Shown here: piece by piece, positions 56,701-64,000 of the stretch
Layout: every line of letters starts with the position of its first letter
Position numbering within the stretch: the stretch's first letter is position 1
Assembly (NCBI GenBank): GCA_938743325.2
Contig: OW568881.1
Coordinates: forward strand, 310,001 to 374,000
Origin: Pycnococcus provasolii
Lineage: Eukaryota > Chlorophyta > Pseudoscourfieldiophyceae > Pseudoscourfieldiales > Pycnococcaceae
Length of the DNA: 64,000 nucleotides
Direction of reading: 5' to 3'
Translations under genes and position numbers: made by a program
Notes under the pieces: generated by a model
Told to the model about the DNA's origin: nothing
Seen by the model: the letters and a program-made list of their open reading frames with translations, nothing else
Databases searched by the model: none

Positions 56701-58031
56701 TTCGGGCACGAGTCCAAGTCTCCGTCTGGGCAGCCGCCACCAGCCGGCCAGAAGTAGCTCACCCACCCGTCCTTCGACTCCTTCGCCGCAGTCCTGAACG
56801 CGTGGCTAAGGTCCTTTCCCAACAAACCGACGTTGTCCAAAGTAAGTATCTTCTTCATGTCTTTCCCCACGAGGGCAGAATTCGCGCCGTGCGCCGTGAA
56901 GATGTCGCCGTACGAGGCCATGAAAAGGTAGTAGGGCTTCGCAGGGTCGCCAACCTTGTACTCGTCGCTGTACGTGATGCGACTCATCAGCGCCTCCGCC
57001 TCGAGCCAGCTGCGGCAGTTCATGAACGCCTGGAACGCCTTGGCCACGAGGTTCTGGACGTTCTGCACGCTGCACAGGTTGCTCTTCGTCGAGTCGCACG
57101 TCACGTCGGGGTTCTTCAAGCTGCTCACGAACCCGGACACGACGTACAGGTCGTTGCGGTGCTGGTGGTTGCCGAACCACTTCCACGCGTCGCTGAGCTC
57201 GCTCTCGCGCACGGGAAGCACGTACGCGTAAGCGTCGAGCGCGAGTTTGCCGAGGTCCTTTTCCTTGGTGACGAGCGTACACTTCGCACTCGACTCGTTG
57301 ACGGACAAAAAGCGACATTCCTCGTAGGGTATGACTATCCAGCCGCCGCCCTTGGCTGCCAAAATGCTAGCCTCTGACGACACAACACCGCCCACGCCGC
57401 CGGCGGAGCTCCCGTCATCTTCAGCGACGAGCAGGCCGAGGTTCTTCCGCGCCGGTCTGGACCATGGCAGTGTGTCGAAAACGAAACGGCCTTTTCTTTC
57501 CGACCTTAAGATTTCGTCCCACGACTGCCCCGCGTTGGGGTTGTTGAGGTCGTTCGTCGCGATGCCAGGGCCAGCAGTGACGCACATGTCGACGCCGTGG
57601 CCAAAGCTTGCGCAAATACGCGAGAAGAAGTTCTCCTCCTTCGTGAAGACGCCAGCCTTTCTGAAGTCGATGATGAACTTCTGCCAGTCGAACTCGCGTT
57701 CAATGCCCAGCATACGCCGCCGAGTGTACTCGGCAACCCACCAGCTGTTTTGCCAAGAGCACACGTCTCCTGAATTTGCCGAGCAGAAGCCAGGAGCTAG
57801 CCCTTCAGCCTCTGACTTGTAGGAGGTGGTGAAGCCGCCATCGTGCCAATACGACACATTCCCTATGAGCGACCTGCGCACGACGTTTTCGGTATCGTGC
57901 ACCTGCTGCTCGTCTCTCGCCTGTACGTGAATCTGCAGAAGCGCAGCCGCAGTGGCAAGAACCACAAATCTGAGACGCATTATTCTCGTTGCGAAGTTGT
58001 CTCTTAGACAAGTGACCCGGCGCAGCGGCAT
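53751..58031 (-). CDS. Giant Cache-receptor potassium channel with ionotropic glutamate receptor layout
   Basis: 1426 residues from the ATG at 58031; the ATG at 57980 (MRLRFVVLATAAAL) gives a textbook signal peptide and may be the real start. The extracellular part has four similar segments (about 85-305, 325-470, 525-665, 690-885), each with a GW or GGGW/GGGY end. Segments 2 and 3 carry the Cache-type signature FMASYGDIFTAHGANSALVG and FIFSFDGPAVAHGANPALVG. Then a candidate S1 lobe (about 915-1040), M1 (1048-1069), a pore loop WWCIVTATTVGYGDKVP with the potassium filter TVGYGD (1099-1104), M2 (1113-1137), S2 lobe (about 1140-1290, GSVDAVLVPVHKAVEF) and M3 (1295-1320), plus a cytosolic tail. 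M1-P-M2-S2-M3 is the glutamate receptor order; bacterial GluR0 is also K-selective. Ligand unknown. Confidence 0.85.
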   Translation of the reverse strand: MPLRRVTCLRDNFATRIMRLRFVVLATAAALLQIHVQARDEQQVHDTENVVRRSLIGNVSYWHDGGFTTSYKSEAEGLAPGFCSANSGDVCSWQNSWWVAEYTRRRMLGIEREFDWQKFIIDFRKAGVFTKEENFFSRICASFGHGVDMCVTAGPGIATNDLNNPNAGQSWDEILRSERKGRFVFDTLPWSRPARKNLGLLVAEDDGSSAGGVGGVVSSEASILAAKGGGWIVIPYEECRFLSVNESSAKCTLVTKEKDLGKLALDAYAYVLPVRESELSDAWKWFGNHQHRNDLYVVSGFVSSLKNPDVTCDSTKSNLCSVQNVQNLVAKAFQAFMNCRSWLEAEALMSRITYSDEYKVGDPAKPYYLFMASYGDIFTAHGANSALVGKDMKKILTLDNVGLLGKDLSHAFRTAAKESKDGWVSYFWPAGGGCPDGDLDSCPKERKVSYVVGLELFGNKFYLGSGYNHIRENERDNGISPVVSISNSASPTSLPPHADLGDVDQLCSAQYSLPCATKNTEIVVAHAQSKFLIDGMAALVEEVHNSSVYKNVSSPFRLPRGPYSAVSSPFYVFIFSFDGPAVAHGANPALVGKSLADIAIANNLPIDGEKVHQEFRARAESGGGYVKYTWAGKDGVLFDKLSYIVGGRDKTNGQDLYIGCGYNMAEEPVPPAQCESLVSSMYWSDCSQARALSSVGALQTALYAAGTYSDALSQSSEYWQILRNVTIAVFDKTKLGLFQHLEEGKTLVPTESGPNQGAFFTHVFTLNELEKQGSKSRLLASGDPLFANWTEVGIRALDAGVQGETFEELVQTRMKISTSLASGRDLESNILAMMNKGGGWISGSWTDDITVDNVAVFDYKFYVSEKICMQVQPGYCVFIVSIVKDQPNNPKYHVKVQRTLPPVFAQVSDTLPCDTSSSAVYSGPVSLPCLAQGKRDIVREVMQEVNSEFSQNKPGELEYDYDFLADRNAVCDSVRATENSIGFVFVPKTQDRDHMDDKKEEPCDHPHLLKQTIYQESLILMSRVYEERGGGIVAEPTKVVSTLFSEDIVTIFCFLFLIMVMVGVIMWYVERKENSLEFHPNLPDGLGDALWWCIVTATTVGYGDKVPHTESGKIIAAIWMFIGMSFWSFFTAVLNADISRTVQITQLSDLREGSFPAALEEFSNSAQLQVATNLGTVLKTTCKTMQECADRLRSKDGSVDAVLVPVHKAVEFNKQKGLGSDLWYTGDLLSTGQVIDLVLIARKNDTLVFPSILQTMEKSFIQSGELFDEFLGRSQLASDATSVEEPLPKWSGPSMMFTYIAVGMFCVYVSANFSVFFIETMAWRGHYWARRFLRFIGRIGVTHHSKSKLQMIQSINLSPREGDFEADGLEGSRDGGKDELVEEFLDSPTKQGSAPDNLALNLSAVGAGKPSPKPSPKPPVHMTGVV

Positions 58032-58490
58032 CTTTCCACGGCGAGTTTTGCCTTGAGGCCTCCGTTGACGCGACGGTGATCGGCCCCACCAACTTTTGAT
58101 GTTGTTTTTTGTAAACACAAATAAAGGAAAAGGCACAGAACAAGAATGATATGCTGCTTATCTTATGCCTTATGCCTAACGTGGTTTCAGAGTTCTGCTG
58201 TGTTGATTGATGGCTATCAGAATTTAGCAGTATGTATTCGCTCGCTTCTTTTCTTCTTGTTCGTTTTCAAAGAAACGCCGTGTTTCTTTCAACACAACAC
58301 GAGCTTCAACACTTTGTTCACTTTGTGAGAAACTTTGTGCCACCGGAGAGAACGTCTGAACAAAACTTCGTCAAGGGAACTGCTTCACGAGGAAGAGACA
58401 AAGCTGAGCAAAACTTCACCGTGCTGCTGTTTCTTACAGTACAGCAAGTGTTAGCTCGAGCTAGCTACAGCAAGTGCTATAGCGCACTAT

Positions 58491-58545
58491 ACAGCACAGC
58501 ACAGCACAGCACAGCACAGCACAGCACAGCACAGCACAGCACAGC
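58491..58545 (+). repeat. (ACAGC)n pentanucleotide microsatellite
   Basis: Eleven consecutive ACAGC units, in the upstream region of the channel gene on the opposite strand. Confidence 0.95.
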
Positions 58546-59139
58546 GCTACACACTCACTACACGACTCCCCTGCGGCGCTGCGGCTGCGCAGTTTGCACG
58601 AAGTAAAGGTATCGTCTGACCGAACTCCCCTCCCCGCCCAAGAGGGGGATCCCCTCACCTGGTCCCCTCCCAATTCTTATTCTTACCCGGCCGGCGCCGC
58701 GGAGCTCCGGAGACCCGAGACTCTCCTCCCCTCTCCTGAAACAAGAGCAAGCAAGCAAGCAGGTCGCCTCAACTCTCAAGACTGTCAAGAGAATTGGTGT
58801 GTGCAGGGTGCAGTGTGCAGGGTGCAGTGTGCAGTGTGAGGCAATAATAATAGCCGCGGCTTTTCGCGTGGCTTCCTTCAAGCAGTCAAGGCTTCAAGGA
58901 GGAGGGCGAAAGAAAGAGAGAAAGTCAGCGCTTCTCTCAGTCAGTCCGTGTTTCTTTCGTCTCGCCTTTCGGTCGGCGGTCGCGTTCTCTGCTTGTTCTC
59001 GTCTCTTGGAATCTTGGATGGGTTGGTTCGTTGGAATGGGGTTGGTAGTACTACCTTACGATCGAGTCCGAGCTTTGCCGGCCTTGTGTACTGGCTCTGG
59101 CTCTGGTATAAATGCGCGACCTACGAGTGGTAGGAACCT

Positions 59140-59140
<1 letters not shown>

Positions 59141-59174
<34 letters not shown>
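59141..59174 (+). repeat. Poly-C tract of 34 bases
   Basis: An uninterrupted run of 34 C (G on the other strand), about 30 bp downstream of a TATAAAT element. It can form G-quadruplex or i-motif structures and is error-prone in sequencing, so the length is approximate. Confidence 0.9.
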
Positions 59175-59176
<2 letters not shown>

Positions 59177-60510
59177 TGTCTGGCATCTCGGCTCTCGCAG
59201 GCAGTCTCTGGGGGCCCGATTCGCGACGCTCTCCCTGTCCGCCTGTACCGTAAGACGACCGAGTGACGTCGATAGTTCTCTACGTATGGGTAGACTACGT
59301 CGATGGCGTCATGGAAAACCGAGGAAAATCTTATCGCTAATGAAAGTTTGTTCCAGCATCCTCCATCATTCCACGCAAGTGCAAAAGTGGTGGAAAAGAA
59401 ACGAAAGAAAACGAACCAAATAATGGTGGGCATGGTGGCAGAACGGCTGATCATGAGGTCATGAGTTGAAAATAAAAAGACGAAAAAGGAAAGGAGAAGA
59501 CCGTTGGCGCAAACCAAACCGCGCGTTTTCCATAGACTAATGAGGGATGAGCTTGTATGAAGAATGCGCACTAAAATAATGCGCTCAAGCTTTTTTAAAG
59601 CTCATCAGCCAGCCAGCGAGTCGGCGAGTCGGCGAGTTGCTCGGAAGTCTCTTGCAAAGACCCACGATGAAAAAACGACGAGCAGAAAAGGATAGTCGAG
59701 GCGGAGAGGCGGAGGGCAAGCAAGCAGGCCGCGGACTGGTGAACGAAAGTAGCACTCCCAGGCCCAAGCACAAAGCACAAAGAACCAGCGACGAACCAGG
59801 CGAAGGCGAAGGCGAAGAACCAGCGAACGCCTCTTGAAGAAGGTCATAGTGTACACACACAAACACGCACACACGTGACGATACAAGCTCGTTGGCTCTC
59901 GAAGCTCGTACAGTAGTTGGTTGGTTGGTTCCCACAGGCCAAAGACTCTTCCACGTCGAAGCCAACGTCGAAGTGTTGTCGCAAACAACTTGTAAGTCGT
60001 TTTCGTCTGGTGAAAGGAAAAGGAAACGAAACGCGCCCACCGTGTATACATATATACAACTTCAACTTGTTTGTCCAACACTTTTGTCCCACTTGTCTGT
60101 CCAACTCGTTGCGCTGTGTGTCGCGTCTCGTTGCAAGCTCGAGTGTTTGTTTGGTGCACAGCGAACTTAAGCGAACTGAGCTGTGTTAACTGTGTTGTGT
60201 GCGCGTGTGTGAGGTTAAGTTAAGTTCTTGGCACTGCACTTCTATCATACTTTAGAGTACAGGTAGAGTGTTTTGTTTTCATTTGGAATTTTCGAGTTTC
60301 ATTGTTCACACTACCTTACTTTTCGTATAGTCTTCTTCCGTTCCAGGACAGAAAAGGGGCGTTGCGTACTTGCGCTTCGCCTCAAAGCCGGATAAGACGA
60401 GTCCGAACAGTAACAACCGCGTTGCACCCCAAGTCGTCGTCACAACGGGCGACTGGGTGGAAGGAAACGGAACGTCTCCTGAAACTCCTGAACCGTACGA
60501 GACGACGGAC

Positions 60511-62436
60511 ATGGCATCCTACGACGAAGAGCAAAACGGAACTTCCGAGGGACCTGTGGCGTCCGTCGAGGTGAAAGTCTACGACGAAACTGGCGGCGGA
60601 AGCGTGCAGAGCGGCTCGTCGCCCTCGCTAGACCCGCTCGAAGCACGACAAGTGCGCTTCGGGCCGCACCATGGGCCCGGTGGACGGACCTCCAAGGACG
60701 GTGGACGCAACTCGCAAGACTCGCAGCACGACTTCAGTCCTTCGTCCGTGGGTTCGCTCAAGCCTCCGTTCGCCGGGATGCGCACCAAGAGCGAGTACAG
60801 GAGGGACCTCATCCACGACAACCAAGAGCACTACGAGGAGAAGCTGATGAGGAGGATTTATTCGGACTCTCCCATGGGACAGGCTCGACTCACGGACTTT
60901 AACAACTCGGACGACCCGGTGTTTAGAGAGGCGCACGCGCACTACGCTCTGCACAAGCTGCACACCGCTGACGATAAGGGCGAGTTCAAGTCGCTGGGCT
61001 TGCTTGAAGATGATACCTCGGTTGACACGATGAATGTGCTCAACTGGGGCGACCACCAGACGCCCAAGACGGCGGACGAGGCTTGGCAATACGTCCAAAA
61101 AGAGTTCAAAGACACACCGACCAACTTCCAGGTGCAGGCGCGCATGGGCGTCGAGCGCGGGCGTCACTTCTACGGCAAGATGCAGCGTGAGCCCGAGTCC
61201 GCCAACTACTTCTTTCGAAGCCTGTTTGTGTGGAAGGGGACGATCCTGCCGTCGCTCATGACTTCGCCGCTCGTGTACTTGTTCATATGCCTGCACCTCT
61301 TCTTCTCGCTCGCCTGGCACTTCTGCTGGTACGGCGAGAAGTGCAAGCCAGGCAACGAAGACATCGACGACAAATTGTGGCCAAAGATTAGTTCGGAATC
61401 GGCGCTGGGCATCGGCACGTTCCTCGTCTTCTTCCTGACATTCTACAATGGGCAGGTGTACAATAAGCTGCTGAAGACGTTCGGCCACCTCGCCGTCATC
61501 AAAGGGCGCCTGAACGACATCGCCGTGCTGTCCGTGAGCTTGCTCGGCCGGGAGTCGCCGTACGCGTGGAAGATGATTCGCCTCACCAACTGCTGGTTCC
61601 ACTTCTTCATGTACGGCCTTGAGCACGCCGGCCGGGGCATCATCAAGTGGAGGCACATGGTGTACGACCTGCGCATCTTGCACGCGGAAGAGGCGCTCGT
61701 GCTGAAGGAGATGATGGTCAACTGGGGTGCGCTGGCGCCGTGGAGGCAGTGTACGATATGGATGGTCGAGACCATCAAGGAGTTCCACCACGCCGGCCTC
61801 GTCAACGACTACGAGGCGAAGTGGTGGATCCAGTGCGTGATTGAAGGTCGCAGGCAGTACGGGTGGCTCATGGACCTCGACGACTTCCCAATCCCGTGCT
61901 ACTACCAGCACCTCATGGACGTGCTCGTCTTCGTGTACACGCTCTTCATGAGCTACGGCGCCATTTGGGTGGACGATCATGGTGGCGGGTACACCATCAT
62001 CGGCTACGCGATCATGATCATCGGGGTGTGGGGCCTTCGCGAGACTGCGGTGAAGATGGCGTTCCCGTTCGGCGATGACGACATCAACTTGCCATGGGCT
62101 GAGATCCTCTGTGATTTATACATTGGGCACATGAGCATCCTACGTCCGGGAGCAAGTCGACCTCTCGTTTCGTTGGACCGCATTCCACCTCTCATGGCAA
62201 AATTATCGAAGCATGACATCATTGCGGCTGACACGGCTAGCACAATGAAGGAAGCACGTGGGCGTCTTGCGTTGGAGGTCATGGAGGAGCTGAATCGGCA
62301 GCACAACGAAGTTCTGGATCAAAGAAGACACATCATCCATGAGAATATGTTGGAGAAACAGCACAATGCGGAAGGAGCAGCAAGCCCAATGGCATACAAT
62401 CTCATGAGAAGTGATGAACACTTCAAAGCACCCTAG
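60511..62436 (+). CDS. Bestrophin-like anion channel
   Basis: 641 residues from the ATG at 60511. The frame is open upstream to an acceptor at 60346 without an ATG, so a 5'UTR intron or extra N-terminal exon is possible. The N-terminal 220 residues are polar, without a clear transit peptide. The RFP-TM domain follows: VWKGTILPSLMTSPLVYLF, LVFFLTFYNGQVYNK, DFPIPCYYQHLMDVLVF (like the bestrophin IPLVYTQ region) and ETAVKMAFPFGDDDINLPW (like the NPFGEDDDDFE calcium clasp). Bestrophins form pentameric calcium-regulated chloride/bicarbonate channels. In algae, thylakoid forms feed bicarbonate to carbonic anhydrase; this one lacks an obvious plastid signal, so the membrane is unknown. The family call rests on motif order, not identity. 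Confidence 0.75.
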   Translation: MASYDEEQNGTSEGPVASVEVKVYDETGGGSVQSGSSPSLDPLEARQVRFGPHHGPGGRTSKDGGRNSQDSQHDFSPSSVGSLKPPFAGMRTKSEYRRDLIHDNQEHYEEKLMRRIYSDSPMGQARLTDFNNSDDPVFREAHAHYALHKLHTADDKGEFKSLGLLEDDTSVDTMNVLNWGDHQTPKTADEAWQYVQKEFKDTPTNFQVQARMGVERGRHFYGKMQREPESANYFFRSLFVWKGTILPSLMTSPLVYLFICLHLFFSLAWHFCWYGEKCKPGNEDIDDKLWPKISSESALGIGTFLVFFLTFYNGQVYNKLLKTFGHLAVIKGRLNDIAVLSVSLLGRESPYAWKMIRLTNCWFHFFMYGLEHAGRGIIKWRHMVYDLRILHAEEALVLKEMMVNWGALAPWRQCTIWMVETIKEFHHAGLVNDYEAKWWIQCVIEGRRQYGWLMDLDDFPIPCYYQHLMDVLVFVYTLFMSYGAIWVDDHGGGYTIIGYAIMIIGVWGLRETAVKMAFPFGDDDINLPWAEILCDLYIGHMSILRPGASRPLVSLDRIPPLMAKLSKHDIIAADTASTMKEARGRLALEVMEELNRQHNEVLDQRRHIIHENMLEKQHNAEGAASPMAYNLMRSDEHFKAP

Positions 62437-62897
62437 AGTTCAGGTGGTTATAATAAGCTATGGTAGTTTGAATTGAAATGTGTGAAATGAATTTATCCCT
62501 TAGACACATGCTCTATGCTCGCAGTACCTTATACGTTGTCGCCTCTGTTGACTCTAGATACAGTACCCGTAGTAGGATGTGACTCGTGCGTCGCGATGTT
62601 GATGCATGGTGACGACGACAAGCCGCAAGCGGAGCTCTCACGAGAACTTTCAACATTACCAGCGCCACGTACAAACGCGCTTTGAATGGCGCGATTGTTG
62701 AATTGGGCCGAATGGTGTGAATGGACGACCGTTGGACAAGGTAAAGCCCACTCCATTGGACTATTGAATGAGAAATCCCAGTGTTAAACAATGCACCCTT
62801 CAACCAAATCCATACTAGACACAACCATCACACACCATTCCTCCCGTCGTCATCATGGCACGGCCCCCTCTTCTCATCTTTTCCGAAGACTGTTCTT
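62437..62897. other. Short convergent spacer
   Basis: 460 bp between two gene 3' ends. No open frame looks coding. It holds both transcript ends, and nothing else was seen. Confidence 0.6.
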
Positions 62898-64000
62898 CTA
62901 TGAGCCGCACATCAAGCAGGCATCCTTGTTCTCAAGCGAGCAGATCATCTTTGCCATCTCAGCTTCCTTCTCCTCTTCAGTCTTCTCCTTCGCTGCTTCG
63001 GTGGACGCCTTCTCCTCCACGGGGGTTTTTGGCGCACCGTTGCCTCCTCGCGAGCTGTTCTCCTTATCCTCCGGGACTGGCGACTTGGCGGTATTCGACT
63101 TGCGCTTGGCGAGGCTGGCCTGATCCACGGTAAACTTGATGGCATCCGCCGCCGCGCGCGTGCGCAGGTAGTACATTCCTGTCTTGAGACCCCGACGCCA
63201 AGCGTGGAAGTGAAGCGACGTGATCTTACCGAAGTTCGGATCGGACATGTGCACGTTAAGGCTCTGGCTCTGGTCAATAAAGGCACCGCGGTCCGCCGCC
63301 ATGTCGATGACGCTGCGCTGCTTGATCTCCCACACCGTACGGTAGACAGCCTTGATGGAATCGGGAATGCCTGTGATGTTCTGGATGGATCCGTTGGAGG
63401 CTACGAGCTCGTTCTTCAGCTCCGGGCCCCAAAGGCCAAGCTCGACAAGATCCATGAGAAGGTGCTGGTTCACCACCGTGAATTCACCCGAGAGCACGCG
63501 TCGGACGTAGATGTTCGACGTGTACGGTTCGAAGCACTCGTTGTTTCCGAGAATCTGCGAGGTAGATGCCGTGGGCATGGGTGCCACGAGCAGCGAGTTG
63601 CGAAGGCCGTGCGCCTTGATCTTGGCGCGCAGGCCGTCCCAGTCGTGCCGGTTGCTCGGCGGCGACACTCCCCACATGTCGTGCTGCAGAATGCCCTGCG
63701 ATGCCGGGCTTCCCTCGTACGTCGAGTAGGTGCCCTCCTTCTCCGCGAGCTCGCACGAGCACTCGAGCGCGGAGAAGTAGATCGTCTCGAAAATCTCCTT
63801 GTTGAGCTGGCGGGCCTCCTCGCTGTCGAAACCCATGCCAAGTGTGATGAAGGTGTCCGCAAGGCCCTGGATGCCAAGGCCAATCGGGCGGTGGCGGAGG
63901 TTGCTGTTGCTGCACTCCTTGGTGGGGTAGTAGTTGACGTCGATAATGCGGTTGAGGTTGTACGTAACCTGCTTCGTCACCTCCTTGAGCTTGCCGTGGT
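62898..64000 (-). CDS. RNR1: Ribonucleotide reductase large subunit (R1), C-terminal part, cut by the window end
   Basis: About 367 residues remain; the start lies beyond 64000, where the frame is still open ([16 protein letters not shown]). The visible part has [64 protein letters not shown] and [19 protein letters not shown], all diagnostic for class Ia R1. It ends [10 protein letters not shown], the C-terminal redox cysteine pair that rereduces the active site. R1 with R2 makes deoxyribonucleotides from ribonucleoside diphosphates in the cytosol. A lysine- and Glu-rich stretch just before the C-terminus (about 55 residues) is longer than in animals. Confidence 0.97.
   Translation of the reverse strand, partial: HGKLKEVTKQVTYNLNRIIDVNYYPTKECSNSNLRHRPIGLGIQGLADTFITLGMGFDSEEARQLNKEIFETIYFSALECSCELAEKEGTYSTYEGSPASQGILQHDMWGVSPPSNRHDWDGLRAKIKAHGLRNSLLVAPMPTASTSQILGNNECFEPYTSNIYVRRVLSGEFTVVNQHLLMDLVELGLWGPELKNELVASNGSIQNITGIPDSIKAVYRTVWEIKQRSVIDMAADRGAFIDQSQSLNVHMSDPNFGKITSLHFHAWRRGLKTGMYYLRTRAAADAIKFTVDQASLAKRKSNTAKSPVPEDKENSSRGGNGAPKTPVEEKASTEAAKEKTEEEKEAEMAKMICSLENKDACLMCGS

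Larger units (their letters stand above)
58137..60510. other. Gene-poor spacer with simple repeats
   Basis: No gene is supported here. It contains (ACAGC)11 at 58491-58545, a TATAAAT box at 59107, a 34-C run at 59141-59174, and a strong GTAAGT donor (59992) paired with a TTCCAG acceptor (60346). These could bound a 355-nt intron in the 5' leader of the bestrophin-like gene. Confidence 0.6.

Noticed and set aside
1-64000. tRNA genes
   Set aside because: No cloverleaf with a GGTTCGAAT-type T loop was found by eye. A covariance-model search would settle this.

Overview
The window is nuclear DNA of a unicellular photosynthetic eukaryote, most likely a green alga of prasinophyte type. Evidence: a FLO6/PTST-like starch-targeting protein, a TROL-like thylakoid rhodanese protein, a carotenoid cleavage dioxygenase, a plant/algal-type serine galactosyl-/hydroxyproline arabinosyltransferase, a ciliary OSCP1 protein and cobalamin-dependent methionine synthase. 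Genes are long, mostly single-exon and closely packed on both strands. Where introns could be read they are GT-AG, often short (52 nt to about 500 nt), with GTACGT donors in one gene. No bacterial operons, rRNA, CRISPR or convincing tRNA were found. The exact lineage is an inference.

Layout. 0-8 kb: a 7TM GOST-like protein, OSCP1, an RRM/RGG protein, and a two-exon glycosyltransferase with ShKT domain and C-terminal anchor. 7.3-8.2 kb: tandem repeats. 8.3-13.4 kb: an unrecognised coiled-coil protein whose 3' end holds a large hairpin, then the PTST/FLO6-like protein. 13.5-16.1 kb: gene-poor, repeat-rich. 16-26.5 kb: GH47 mannosidase, an ankyrin-GT2 fusion, a GT29 sialyltransferase-like protein and a sodium:solute symporter. 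27.5-34 kb: methionine synthase with its N-terminal catalytic half present twice in one frame. 35-42.6 kb: an Fe-S/TPR protein, nucleoporin NUP35, a long coiled-coil protein and the carotenoid dioxygenase. 42.8-46.1 kb: a secreted Tyr-rich protein with one-LRR-per-exon structure plus a partial copy of its 3' end. 47-53.3 kb: GH18, PDK1 kinase, TROL-like protein and a tiny two-exon protein. 53.7-58 kb: a very large receptor-channel with several Cache-like modules and a potassium-type pore in an ionotropic glutamate receptor layout. 58.1-60.5 kb: gene-poor. 60.5-64 kb: bestrophin-like channel and the 3' part of ribonucleotide reductase large subunit, cut by the window end.

Themes. Four glycan enzymes (SGT/HPAT-like, GH47, GT2, GT29) lie between 5 and 24 kb with a GH18 further on; all fit secretory-pathway or surface glycan work, but close linkage may be chance. 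Short arrays of telomere-like TTAGGG (or GGGTTC variants) sit about 90-290 bp upstream of several plus-strand genes. Points most worth a second look: the Cache-potassium channel receptor (53751-58031), the internally duplicated and possibly membrane-anchored methionine synthase (27515-34062), the ankyrin-GT2 fusion (18305-22414) and the 150-bp hairpin inside the 8.3-11.2 kb gene.
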